Part shown: one piece after another, positions 1 through 8,006 of the stretch
How positions within the stretch are numbered: position 1 is the first letter of the stretch
How the letters are laid out: every line of letters begins with the position of its first letter
NCBI RefSeq assembly: GCF_001593005.1
Contig: NZ_LQZQ01000045.1
Coordinates: forward strand, 372,001-436,000
Direction of reading: 5' to 3'
Length of the DNA stretch: 64,000 nucleotides
Source: Roseivirga ehrenbergii
GTDB lineage: Bacteria; Bacteroidota; Bacteroidia; Cytophagales; Cyclobacteriaceae
Notes under the pieces: model-generated
The model's input: only the letters and a program-made list of their open reading frames with translations
What the model was told of the DNA's origin: nothing
Databases searched by the model: none
Position numbers and translations under genes: made by a program

Positions 1-182
1 CCAATACTCACGATAATCGGTTTGTCTTCTTTCTTCGCCTTTTCTAAAGCTTCTTCACCCCAAGGAAACCAGTCTACAGGATTATAGGCATGCTGTAAAA
101 GATAAGGGGAGGAAGAATTGATCAGTCGATTGGCTTGATGGGGCATAAGTATTCGATTTTTGATGTTGGAAGAACGAACCAT
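1..182 (-). CDS. DUF255 thioredoxin-domain protein (YyaL/SPATA20 family), N-terminal part only
   Basis: The reverse strand is open from the window edge to an ATG at 182, giving about 60 residues. The translation contains the family signature [19 protein letters not shown] followed by [14 protein letters not shown], which is the typical beginning of the thioredoxin-like DUF255 proteins (bacterial YyaL, animal spermatogenesis-associated protein 20). Known relatives are about 680 residues long with a C-terminal alpha/alpha barrel; that part lies outside the window. A second in-frame ATG at 146, directly before [12 protein letters not shown], is an equally good start. The biochemical role of this family is not well established. 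Confidence 0.85.
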   Translation of the reverse strand, partial: MVRSSNIKNRILMPHQANRLINSSSPYLLQHAYNPVDWFPWGEEALEKAKKEDKPIIVSI

Positions 183-279
183 GAGCCGTTCTGCTTACGA
201 AGATCGCATAGAATTTAGAGCCTAAAAAGTTTTAAGGCTTCTATTCGAAATGAATTTGGATTGGGTGAAATGAAAGTGC

Positions 280-1155
280 TTATATTTCCCTCATCATTGG
301 CCTTGTAAGGCAAGTAGGACCACCACCGCCCTTATAGCTTATTTCATCGCCTTGATAGGTCGTTACCCTGCAACCCGCTGCTTTCAACTGTTCTTCGGTG
401 GAAGGATTTCCGTCCACCATTAAGCAGTTTCTGGGCGAAATGGCCAATACATTACAACCCATGGAGTCAAACTCGTCTTCGGGTACTTCTATAAACTCAA
501 AACCTCTTCTGATTAATTCATTTCTAAAGGAAATAGGCATTAATGGAGAGTAAATCACCGCCAAATCTTTATCCACAGGGCTAAGAATAGACATAAGATG
601 GAATACATCGGAGGGGCCTTTGTAATGTGGTAAATCTACGGTGAGCACCTCAATTCCTTTGGGTTCCAAAAGCGCTTTGAGTTGTCTGATTCCTTCTGGG
701 TTGGTGCGGTAAGTATTCCCAACCGCCAAAGTTTTTTCATCGAGCCAAGCCACATCACCGCCTTCCAATGTGCCTGGCCCTTCAATCTGTCCGAAAATTT
801 TTATGCCAGCCGCCTCATAGTCTTCTCTGTGCGACATGGGTTCATTGACTCTGCCGGCTTTACCCATATTGCAGAGAATCATTCCGTAGTCAGTGGCGAT
901 CGAAGCATCTCTACAGTATATGGAATCTATTTTCACGTAATCATTCGAACCGAAAGTCTTTAAGTTCGGCCCAAGAAAATAGAAATTTGCTTTGAAGCTA
1001 TCGTATTCCTGAAGTGCTTTTGGGTAGCTGGGGCATTCCAGAAAGTTCAAATCTATCCACTGGCTGTCAATCATTTGCTGATCTACAAAACCGTATTTTA
1101 CAGGCTTGATCCAAAGGGATTTAATTGTTCCGTATTCCGAATGAGAGGTATGCAT
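280..1155 (-). CDS. Dimethylarginine dimethylaminohydrolase (DDAH)-type amidinohydrolase
   Basis: A 291-residue member of the guanidino-group modifying superfamily (DDAH, arginine deiminase, amidinotransferase). Visible active-site elements are E131-GG-D134, His186 in FHLMS, and the nucleophile Cys282 in GGGGPTCLTRP near the C terminus. The length matches DDAH (about 255-290 residues) rather than arginine deiminase (about 400). It would hydrolyse methylated arginine or a related guanidine to citrulline plus an amine; the exact substrate is inferred. The open frame extends upstream to 1245, but that part overlaps the permease gene. I chose the ATG at 1155, one base after the permease stop (TAA-A-ATG), which implies translational coupling and co-transcription with the permease. 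Confidence 0.85.
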   Translation of the reverse strand: MHTSHSEYGTIKSLWIKPVKYGFVDQQMIDSQWIDLNFLECPSYPKALQEYDSFKANFYFLGPNLKTFGSNDYVKIDSIYCRDASIATDYGMILCNMGKAGRVNEPMSHREDYEAAGIKIFGQIEGPGTLEGGDVAWLDEKTLAVGNTYRTNPEGIRQLKALLEPKGIEVLTVDLPHYKGPSDVFHLMSILSPVDKDLAVIYSPLMPISFRNELIRRGFEFIEVPEDEFDSMGCNVLAISPRNCLMVDGNPSTEEQLKAAGCRVTTYQGDEISYKGGGGPTCLTRPMMREI

Positions 1156-1156
1156 T

Positions 1157-2461
1157 TTAGATTTTTCGTTTGCTCCAAATATAGACTGGAATTCCCAATA
1201 AAAGACCAATAAACCCAACTGAAACGGCCTCATGGCCCGAGCCAAACATCATCCAGATGGAAAAGCCAAAGCCTATCAGGGTAAGGATGAAATTGGTGAG
1301 TTTTGGTTTGAAACCGTATTTCCTTTCAATGGAAAATAAGCCAAATGCCGATACGCTAAAGATGTAAGACACCAGCGTGGCGACTGTGCTTAATAAGATC
1401 ATATAAGTGTAAACATCTGCCAAGCCTTTGGTTTGATTGAGCAATAATAAAATGGTGACAATTACGCTTGATACAATGATGCTAAAGTAAGGCGACTCAT
1501 TTTTATTGATTTTGGCAAAAGGTTTGGGTAGAATGCCATCATTGGCCATTGCCATAGGCATTTGCCCGGAAATTAGAATCCAGCCATTTAAGGCTCCAAA
1601 AGTTGAAATACAAGCACCTGCTGCTACAATATACTCCGCATTCGCGCCCCACATTTTAGAGGCGGCATCTGAAAAAGGAGAAACGGTATTGGCCATTTCA
1701 GCTGGAGGTAACACGCTAAACAAAGCAAAAGAACTGGCCATATAAAGAATGGAAACCGCTATGGTTCCATACATGGTGGCTTTCGGAATTGTTTTTTCAG
1801 GTGACTTAATATTTCCTGCTGGTATGGTGGCGGCTTCAATACCTAAAAAGGCGAAGAGGCATATAGCAGTACTGATGGTAATGGCCTGAATAGATGAAAC
1901 TTCACTCACATTAAATGGGCTGAAGTTGCTCCAGTCAATAAAGAAAAAGCCTCCGACAGTAATCGCTAATAAAGGAACAATTTTCAGCAGCGTAGTTATC
2001 AATTGGGTTTTACCGCCTCCTTTAACACTGTAACTGTTTAGCGCTGTCAGTAGCCAAATGGTGATTAAAGCGGTAATTAAGGAGAGAAGTGAATTGTCTT
2101 TTAAGATTGGAATAAATACGCTCAAATAGCTTACAAAAGAGATGGCAATGGCAGCGTTTGTCGCCCAAAGTGATAACCAATAGCCCCAGCCTACAAAGAA
2201 ACCAATGAAGTCTCCAAAGCCCGCTCGGCTATAGGCATAAGGCCCGCCAGTATCTGGAATTACCTTGCTTAACCGACCCAAAATTTTAGCTAAAATAAAG
2301 GCACCTAAGGCCGCGAAGAGCCAGCCGAAAAGACTAATGCCTCCAAATTGTGCCAAAGCAACAGGTAAAGAAAAAATGCCCGAACCAATCATTCCACCCA
2401 CAACGAGTGCGGTGGTAGTCCAAACACCTAATTTTTTACTGGAATTCTTGCTGTCACTCAT
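1157..2461 (-). CDS. APC-family amino acid permease (basic amino acid / AdiC-like)
   Basis: A 434-residue inner-membrane protein with about 12 hydrophobic segments. The N-terminal segment carries the APC motif GGMIGSGIFSLP (around residues 22-33), the unwound substrate-binding part of helix 1 in AdiC-like antiporters. The second conserved patch FLGIEAATIPAGNIKSPEKT (helix 6 and loop) is typical of the basic amino acid/polyamine antiporter branch. Its stop codon is immediately followed by the DDAH-type gene, so import of arginine or methylarginine, or exchange for citrulline or ornithine, is the natural inference. Substrate is not proven by sequence. Confidence 0.85.
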   Translation of the reverse strand: MSDSKNSSKKLGVWTTTALVVGGMIGSGIFSLPVALAQFGGISLFGWLFAALGAFILAKILGRLSKVIPDTGGPYAYSRAGFGDFIGFFVGWGYWLSLWATNAAIAISFVSYLSVFIPILKDNSLLSLITALITIWLLTALNSYSVKGGGKTQLITTLLKIVPLLAITVGGFFFIDWSNFSPFNVSEVSSIQAITISTAICLFAFLGIEAATIPAGNIKSPEKTIPKATMYGTIAVSILYMASSFALFSVLPPAEMANTVSPFSDAASKMWGANAEYIVAAGACISTFGALNGWILISGQMPMAMANDGILPKPFAKINKNESPYFSIIVSSVIVTILLLLNQTKGLADVYTYMILLSTVATLVSYIFSVSAFGLFSIERKYGFKPKLTNFILTLIGFGFSIWMMFGSGHEAVSVGFIGLLLGIPVYIWSKRKI

Positions 2462-2533
2462 AGCTGAAAAAATCGAATTAGAATACCTATTTTAGCATAT
2501 ATTCCATTTGAAATATATCGATAAAAGCTGAGC

Positions 2534-3619
2534 ATGCCTAACTACTCCATTCATCCAGAAATAGAAAAAGCACATACGCTTCCTTCTAGTTTTTATCGTG
2601 ACATTCAAGTATTTGAAGAATTAAAAGAGAAGGTTTTTCTGAAATCATGGCAATGGATTGGGGACGAGTCTTTGGTGAAGTTACCGAAGCAAGTTTATCC
2701 ATTCACATTATTAGAGGGCTACCTAACAGAGCCCGTTTTATTAACCAGAACCGAGGATGAAGAGATTCATTGTCTGACCAATGTTTGTACGCATCGAGGG
2801 AATATCGTGTGTCATCACCCCGGTTCGGAACGAAAGTTAGTCTGTAAATACCATGGCAGAAGGTTTGGCTTGGATGGCGCTTTTGAACACATGCCTGAGT
2901 TTAAAGAAGCTGAGAACTTTCCTTGCGCCTCTGACAGTCTGCATCAATTTCCACTGAAGCAGTTAGGGCCTTTACTGTTTATGGGGCTCGATCCCAGTTT
3001 CGATTTTGAACCTGTGTTGGAAGGAATGCTAGAACGCATTGGCTTTATGCCCTTGCACGAGTTTAGGCATGATACTCAGCGTTCTCAAGATTACTTGGTG
3101 AATGCGCACTGGTCTTTGTATTGCGATAATTACTTGGAAGGTTTCCATATTCCATTTGTGCATAGCGATTTAAACGCAGTGTTGGATTATGGTTCTTACG
3201 AAACGGTATTGTATGAGCACATGAACCTTCAAATTGGTTATGCCGATTCAGCCGAAGATACTTTTGATCTGCCCAAAGGGCATATGGATTACGGTAAGAA
3301 TGTGGCCGCCTATTATTTCTGGGTATTCCCGAATATGATGTTCAATTTTTACCCTTGGGGACTTTCCATCAATATTGTCAAACCAATTTCTGTAAACCGA
3401 ACCCGCGTAAGCTTTATTACTTATGTGTATGACGAAAGCAACATAGACAGTGGGGCAGGGGCTTTATTGGATAAAGTAGAACGCGAAGATGAGTTTGTGG
3501 TAGAAGGCGTTCAGAAGGGGATTAACTCTCGATTTTATAAGTCAGGAAGGTATTCACCTAAAATGGAAAAAGGAGTCCACCATTTCCACAGCCTATTGTG
3601 TAAATTCTTGGAAGATTAA
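2534..3619 (+). CDS. Rieske non-heme iron oxygenase, alpha-subunit type
   Basis: A 361-residue aromatic-ring-hydroxylating-dioxygenase-like protein. The Rieske [2Fe-2S] ligands are visible as Cys85-x-His87 (CTHRG) and Cys104-x2-His107 (CKYHG). The mononuclear iron site is visible as DNYLEGFHIPFVH, giving His205 and His210 with a nearby bridging Asp198, and the C-terminal acidic segment REDEFVVEG should provide the third ligand. This architecture covers dioxygenases and also choline, glycine-betaine and carnitine demethylating monooxygenases. No ferredoxin or reductase gene is adjacent, so the electron donor and substrate are unknown. It is divergent from the permease/DDAH operon, with about 70 bp between start codons. 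Confidence 0.88.
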   Translation: MPNYSIHPEIEKAHTLPSSFYRDIQVFEELKEKVFLKSWQWIGDESLVKLPKQVYPFTLLEGYLTEPVLLTRTEDEEIHCLTNVCTHRGNIVCHHPGSERKLVCKYHGRRFGLDGAFEHMPEFKEAENFPCASDSLHQFPLKQLGPLLFMGLDPSFDFEPVLEGMLERIGFMPLHEFRHDTQRSQDYLVNAHWSLYCDNYLEGFHIPFVHSDLNAVLDYGSYETVLYEHMNLQIGYADSAEDTFDLPKGHMDYGKNVAAYYFWVFPNMMFNFYPWGLSINIVKPISVNRTRVSFITYVYDESNIDSGAGALLDKVEREDEFVVEGVQKGINSRFYKSGRYSPKMEKGVHHFHSLLCKFLED

Positions 3620-3651
3620 GTCTCCTATAAATTTCAGTTCTGCGTTTCGAA

Positions 3652-3693
3652 CACTAAACACTAAACACTAAACACTAAACACTAAACACTAAA
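3652..3693. repeat. Perfect tandem heptanucleotide repeat (CACTAAA)6
   Basis: Six uninterrupted copies of CACTAAA lie between the convergent ends of the Rieske gene and the zinc-ribbon gene. The stop codon of the zinc-ribbon gene (TAG on the minus strand, plus positions 3689-3691) lies inside the last unit. The unit is 7 bp, so a change in copy number would not affect that gene unless the array boundary itself is altered. Confidence 0.95.
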
Positions 3694-4165
3694 CCCCCTT
3701 TGCCATTAGTTCTTTCAGCTTTTTCTCAATTACCTCTCGGTTTTTGGCAGAAAGCATCCATTTGGGCAATCTACTTTCCAAGCTTCGGTTGCTCCAGCCA
3801 TGCTCATTAGGCTGACGTTCTCTCGTTTTGTTCGAAATGAAATTGAGTAAGTAGGTGAGGTGCTCCTTGTTATAGCCAAAAAGTACTTTCCCTTTAACTT
3901 CTGTTGTATACCATAAGGGATATTTGAAGTAACAATCAATTGGATGTCCCATGAGAATTCCTCCAGAGAAAAATTGACTGCTTCCTGTTTGAAATACGTT
4001 CGCTTTACCCATCCAATTTTTTGTAGAACCACAGCTTACACATGTAAACCTTGTCTCTGCTCGGTTTTCTGGACTTGAAGTCACAACTGCTTTGGCTTTG
4101 CAACTGGGGCATTCTACATCAATTCGATTGATGAATTGCTCTATATAGGTGAATTCTGGTTTCAT
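3689..4165 (-). CDS. Zinc-ribbon protein of unknown function
   Basis: 158 residues with two CxxC knuckles, Cys19/Cys22 (CPSC) and Cys42/Cys45 (CVSC), forming a TFIIB-like zinc ribbon near the N terminus. The rest is mixed aromatic and basic sequence ending in a Lys-rich helix (REVIEKKLKELMAK). I do not recognise the family beyond the zinc ribbon. Its ATG overlaps the stop of the upstream gene by 4 bp (4162-4165), so the two are translated as a coupled pair. The stop codon is supplied by the adjoining heptanucleotide repeat. Confidence 0.7.
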   Translation of the reverse strand: MKPEFTYIEQFINRIDVECPSCKAKAVVTSSPENRAETRFTCVSCGSTKNWMGKANVFQTGSSQFFSGGILMGHPIDCYFKYPLWYTTEVKGKVLFGYNKEHLTYLLNFISNKTRERQPNEHGWSNRSLESRLPKWMLSAKNREVIEKKLKELMAKGV

Positions 4166-4719
4166 TTTTTAAAGAACATATTGCCGCCATTACTATAAAC
4201 AGGAAAATTGGGAGGAACCACCATAATATTGTTATAACGCATATGACGGAATTCTTCGTAAGGGTTATCAAGCTGGCTCATGATTTCATTGGCCAAATGG
4301 GGGAGAGAAAAGAAAACAAATTCCCCAATGCCAAGAATAACCCAATCATCAATTTCATGACGCATTCGTTGGCAAGGTAAAGTATCCGATTTAGACATCT
4401 CAGCAAATTCTTCATGTGTCTCTTCGGTCCATTCGTAATAAGTCAGCAGTTCACTAGAAGTCTTATTCAAATAGGGTGCGATAATGCTTTCCCAATGCCT
4501 TAATTTCCTGATGTTGGGAATTTCCTCTTTCAAGAATAAAGCAACTGCATGCACTAAACTCTCAATCACCAGAGCAGGATGCTCACCACTTCCGCCACCA
4601 ATAACCAACTGATTGGTAGTACAAATAAAATCTCCGTCAATATCTTCTAATGGGTGATAAACAGAGATTATCCCTAAATACCCTAATAGTTCGTGTTTAA
4701 AAGAATCAATATGGCTCAT
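4162..4719 (-). CDS. Hypothetical protein coupled to the zinc-ribbon gene
   Basis: 185 residues, no signal peptide and no clear transmembrane helix. Noticeable features are a GGGSGEHPALVIESL segment around residue 45, a strongly acidic middle part, and an aromatic, Asn-rich C-terminal stretch (MRYNNIMVVPPNFPVYSNGGN). I do not recognise the family. It is first in a two-gene unit with the downstream zinc-ribbon gene (4-bp ATGA-type overlap), so the two probably act together. Confidence 0.6.
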   Translation of the reverse strand: MSHIDSFKHELLGYLGIISVYHPLEDIDGDFICTTNQLVIGGGSGEHPALVIESLVHAVALFLKEEIPNIRKLRHWESIIAPYLNKTSSELLTYYEWTEETHEEFAEMSKSDTLPCQRMRHEIDDWVILGIGEFVFFSLPHLANEIMSQLDNPYEEFRHMRYNNIMVVPPNFPVYSNGGNMFFKK

Positions 4720-4919
4720 GCTAGAAGTTTGCCTTGAAAGTGCTTAAAACTTCCCAGATAACAAAAAGGATTACTACCTTCTAAATACTATTTTCTAAGC
4801 CCTTGTTAAAAAATGTTATTCAGCGTCTACAGCAGGGTAGTTTAAAGCTTAACCCTTATCTTCGAAGCGAAATATTTTCTATTTCATACGTTGAAAGAAA
4901 AGGAAACGCGATAATAGCT

Positions 4920-6521
4920 TTGAAAACGACTTTATATACCATTCTTCTTGTTCTTTTTTGCAATCAGGTAATACTGTTGGGCCAATCCCAAAGCCATGTC
5001 AAAATGGATAGTATTAACTCCAGTTTTGATGAACAAAACCCTGTGCTTACTCCCGATGGAAAGCGTATGTATTTTGTGCGTTCTGGACATCCTCGCAACG
5101 AAGGAGGAGTGATTGATCGAGGTGATATTTGGTATTCGGATAAAACGGAAACTGGTTGGTCTGTGGCCAAACATGGTGGTAGCACTATTAATCATACAGG
5201 TTTGAATGGTATTGTCGGTTTTTCAGCCGATGGAGAACGTATCTACCTTTTAAATTATAAAGATTCGCAAGGCTATATACATAAAAGAATTGCCATGGCG
5301 GAATGGGTGAGAGACCATTGGTCGGTGCCACAACCAGTTGACATTCGCTACTTTGAAAATTTTTCAGAGAATATCAGCGGTTCTATTTCGCCAGATGAAA
5401 AAGTAATGATTCTGTCCTATAAAAGTTACGATACTTATGGGAACGAAGACCTCTATGTCACCTTTAAAGAAAGTAATGGCAGTTGGACCCCACCAGAGAA
5501 CATGGGGGTAGACTTGAATACTTTGGGGGAAGAATGGGCACCTTATTTGGCACCCGATTTAAAAACCTTGTACTTCTCCTCAAATGGTTTTGGAGGACAA
5601 GGTGGCCGCGATATTTTTGTAAGCCAGCGCAAAGACGGTACCTGGAAAGACTGGACAGACCCTGTAAACCTAGGTTCTGAAGTAAATACAGCTGGAATGG
5701 AGTTAGGCTATAGCATCCCTAAATTGGGTGAATTGGCTTATTTTTCTTCTACCCAAAACAGCGAGGGTTTTGGCGATATTTTTGGTTTCCCATTAAATAA
5801 AACAGAAAAGGTGTTGCAAGAAATTGTATCTAAAACAGAAGCTCCAATTTCTCAAGTAACCACTACAAAGACCCCAGAGAAGCCAGTGGTAGTGATGACC
5901 ATGCAGGTGTTGGATATCCGCAACGACAAACCCGTAAATGGTTTAGTTAAACTCAACTTTGGTGAAAAGGAAGTTGAAGTGAATACTGCCGATTTGGATT
6001 CCCCAGACAAGAAATTTTTAGTGACCATTGAGGAAGGTCTTGAAGTAAATGTGGAGATTGAAGCCGATGGTTTTCTCAAGTACAAAGAAACCTTTGTGGC
6101 TTCTGCTAAGCCATTGCAAGGTGATATTGAGGCCAAAGCTGTTGAAGGTTTTAGGCTTACACCAAGAGAGGTAGGTACTAAAATTCAAATTCCGAATGTA
6201 CTTTTTAATGAAGGGACTTCCTCTTTTGCCGATGCAAAAACTACCGAAACTCAACTAGAAATTTTGATTGAGTTGATGAAAAACAACCCAGACTTGGAAA
6301 TTCGTTTGGAAGGCCATACCGATAATAGGGGTAATCCTAAATTGCTCAAGGAGCTTTCATTAGATCGGGTAAATGCGGTTAAGGATTACTTAGTAGAAAA
6401 GGGAATCTCTGGAAAACGCATAGAAACCGTAGGCTTTGGTGGCGAAAAGCCCGTAGGCCAAAACTCAACCGACTCTGGCCGTGAAAAAAACCGCAGGGTA
6501 GAGTTTATCATTATTAAGTAA
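4920..6521 (+). CDS. OmpA-family outer-membrane protein with PD40 (WD40-like) propeller
   Basis: The N-terminal half carries several PD40/TolB-like blades (NPVLTPDGKRMYFVR, SISPDEKVMILS, YLAPDLKTLYFSSNGFGG). A linker with a carboxypeptidase-regulatory-like beta domain follows (about 350-440), and the C-terminal 110 residues are an OmpA-like peptidoglycan-binding domain (LEGHTDNRG, LSLDRVNAVKDYL, NRRVEF). This arrangement is very common in Bacteroidota; it would anchor an outer-membrane complex to peptidoglycan. There is no ATG start. The frame is open from a TTG at 4803, but the TTG at 4920 starts a clean signal peptide (MKTTLYTILLVLF...LLGQSQS) and follows AAAGGAA, so I prefer it; the product is then 533 residues. 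Confidence 0.85.
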   Translation: MKTTLYTILLVLFCNQVILLGQSQSHVKMDSINSSFDEQNPVLTPDGKRMYFVRSGHPRNEGGVIDRGDIWYSDKTETGWSVAKHGGSTINHTGLNGIVGFSADGERIYLLNYKDSQGYIHKRIAMAEWVRDHWSVPQPVDIRYFENFSENISGSISPDEKVMILSYKSYDTYGNEDLYVTFKESNGSWTPPENMGVDLNTLGEEWAPYLAPDLKTLYFSSNGFGGQGGRDIFVSQRKDGTWKDWTDPVNLGSEVNTAGMELGYSIPKLGELAYFSSTQNSEGFGDIFGFPLNKTEKVLQEIVSKTEAPISQVTTTKTPEKPVVVMTMQVLDIRNDKPVNGLVKLNFGEKEVEVNTADLDSPDKKFLVTIEEGLEVNVEIEADGFLKYKETFVASAKPLQGDIEAKAVEGFRLTPREVGTKIQIPNVLFNEGTSSFADAKTTETQLEILIELMKNNPDLEIRLEGHTDNRGNPKLLKELSLDRVNAVKDYLVEKGISGKRIETVGFGGEKPVGQNSTDSGREKNRRVEFIIIK

Positions 6522-6836
6522 AAATGTCTTTGCGAGGAATGAAACCTGTGAAAACAGGGTTTCATGACGCGGCAATCTGTCAGAGTAAGCCTCATTTTGA
6601 TAAAGTCACGAAAGCTTAAAACTCGTTAAAAGACCTGTCAGGTTTTCAAAACCTTATAGGTCTGGAAGTGGCATAACGCTCCGATTAAGCTCCTTTTAGA
6701 CCGTCATCTTGAGCCCCTCTCAGGATCTGGCTGCTACTTCTAACTAAGAGCAGAAGCAAGAATATCCATCCCTCGATTAGCTTCAATGCTTAGGTCTAAA
6801 CCGTTGAAACGGTTCGTTAGAGTTGTGTATTATATA

Positions 6837-6858
6837 GCCCACGGTTTAAACCGTGGGC
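6837..6858. repeat. Palindrome GCCCACGGTTTAAACCGTGGGC, copy 1 (REP-like)
   Basis: A perfect 22-bp palindrome. Its 20-bp core, CCCACGGTTTAAACCGTGGG, recurs exactly at 17022-17041. The two copies lie on opposite sides of the dihydroxyacetone module. Short palindromes of this kind are often dispersed REP elements mobilised by TnpA-REP (RAYT) proteins, but no such gene is in the window. Confidence 0.85.
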
Positions 6859-7098
6859 TACTCGTATGTTTAAAGTAAATCTGCAGTTCAGCATAAGACT
6901 GTGTCAATTTAGAAAATGAGCTTTTTAACAGACTAAGTTTATCTGTTCCTTTTTCTAGCATTTCCATTGAAAAGCAATTGGTTCTATTTGGTTCTGTTAC
7001 GCTCTAAAACATCTGTAATTTCAAAATATCCCAAAGCTTAAACGGCTAAAACGAACAATTCAGCCTAAATCAAACATAAAACGAACCAAACAGAAAAT

Positions 7099-7126
7099 TT
7101 TGAACGGCTTCAATCACATAGGTTTG
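7099..7126 (+). promoter_or_regulatory. Possible sigma-A promoter of the glpF/dha operon
   Basis: TTTG at 7099-7102 and TAGGTTTG (matches TAnnTTTG) at 7119-7126. The 16-bp spacer is shorter than the usual 17-23 bp for Bacteroidota, so this is tentative. It would give a leader of roughly 110 nt before the facilitator start codon. Confidence 0.3.
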
Positions 7127-7220
7127 TTGAAATTAATAATTACGTAATCAAGACATCATTTTTGAAAAGGTTAGAATTATGACGATCGACTCTATTAACA
7201 AATGATATTTTTTGCGATAA

Positions 7221-7240
7221 AAACAAACAAACAAACAAAC
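7221..7240 (+). repeat. (AAAC)5 simple-sequence repeat directly upstream of glpF
   Basis: Five perfect copies of AAAC end five bases before the ATG at 7246. A-rich leaders assist translation initiation in Bacteroidota, and a tetranucleotide tract here could change leader length by slippage. Whether it varies is unknown. Confidence 0.9.
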
Positions 7241-7245
7241 TAAAT

Positions 7246-7962
7246 ATGGAAGTGAATATTTTACTCGGAGAATTTTTTGGAACAATGACTCTAGTGCTGC
7301 TAGGTAATGGTGTCGTTGCAAATGCACTTTTAACGGACTCAAAGGCAAATGGGTCTGGATGGATGGTTATAGCCTCTGGATGGGCTTTTGCTGTTTTTGC
7401 AGGAGTATTTGTCGCATTAGCATTTGGTGCCCCAGCACACCTTAATCCTGCTGTAACCTTGGGATTCGCAATCTCGTCAGGTGATTTTTCAAACATGCTG
7501 CCCTTCTTTGGTGTACAGTTTTTAGGAGCATTTGCTGGGGCTATTTTGGTTTTCTTGCATTTTGGACCTCATTGGAAAGTAACAGAAGATGCTGGACTTA
7601 AGTTGGCTGCTTTTTCTACAGGGCCGGCAATTCGCAAATCAGGTTGGAACATTGTAAGTGAAGCCATCGGTACTTTTGTACTTGTTTTGGGTGTTGCCGC
7701 CATTTTTTCAGGAGATGTTGCGGCTGGCATGGGACCATTTTTAGTAGGTGGTCTTGTTTGGGGAATTGGGCTGTCTTTAGGTGGGACAACAGGTTATGCT
7801 ATCAACCCTGCTCGAGATTTAGGGCCACGTATCGCGCATTTCTTATTGCCTATTCCAGGAAAAGGAGAGTCTGATTTTGCTTATAGCTGGGTTCCAGTAG
7901 TAGGGCCACTAATAGGCGGTGCAGCGGCAGGACTCTTTATAATGATCTTACCAGTTTTATAA
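7246..7962 (+). CDS. glpF: Glycerol facilitator (MIP/aquaglyceroporin family)
   Basis: 238 residues with six hydrophobic helices and the two half-helix NPA motifs, Asn67-Pro-Ala (HLNPAVTLG) and Asn187-Pro-Ala-Arg190-Asp191 (AINPARDLGPR). The Asp directly after NPAR is characteristic of glycerol-conducting members such as E. coli GlpF rather than strict water channels. It is the first gene of a same-strand run with a porin-like protein and dhaK-dhaL-dhaM, so transport of glycerol or dihydroxyacetone across the inner membrane is a strong inference. A tetranucleotide repeat occupies the ribosome-binding region. Confidence 0.9.
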   Translation: MEVNILLGEFFGTMTLVLLGNGVVANALLTDSKANGSGWMVIASGWAFAVFAGVFVALAFGAPAHLNPAVTLGFAISSGDFSNMLPFFGVQFLGAFAGAILVFLHFGPHWKVTEDAGLKLAAFSTGPAIRKSGWNIVSEAIGTFVLVLGVAAIFSGDVAAGMGPFLVGGLVWGIGLSLGGTTGYAINPARDLGPRIAHFLLPIPGKGESDFAYSWVPVVGPLIGGAAAGLFIMILPVL

Positions 7963-8006
7963 GCCATTCAAATTTTTTAAATCAAAATAACTTTAGAATC
8001 AATATT

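Larger units (their letters stand above)
6522..7245. repeat. Gene-free spacer holding a nest of small palindromic repeats
   Basis: This 724-bp spacer has no convincing gene. It holds at least four hairpin-forming units: ATGAAACC...GGTTTCAT at 6539-6565, AGACCTGTCAGG...AGGTCT at 6631-6663, AACCGTT-GA-AACGGTT at 6799-6814, and the perfect palindrome at 6837-6858. Stretches such as TCTTTGCGAGGAATGAAAC and GTCATCTTGAGCCCCTCT resemble short intergenic elements that recur in Bacteroidota genomes; that resemblance is from memory. The last part is the A/T-rich leader of the glycerol facilitator gene. Confidence 0.6.

Noticed and set aside
682-963. Plus-strand ORF of 93 codons inside the DDAH-type gene
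   Set aside because: Mirror frame of a conserved gene with visible active-site motifs; the product resembles nothing.
280-1155. Arginine deiminase (ArcA)
   Set aside because: The protein is about 110 residues shorter than ArcA and has the DDAH domain layout.
1156-1245. Upstream extension of the DDAH-type reading frame
   Set aside because: The added 30 residues overlap the permease gene and do not belong to the family; the ATG at 1155 fits better.
5852-6254. Minus-strand ORFs inside the OmpA-family gene
   Set aside because: Shadows of a well-supported coding frame with no family resemblance.
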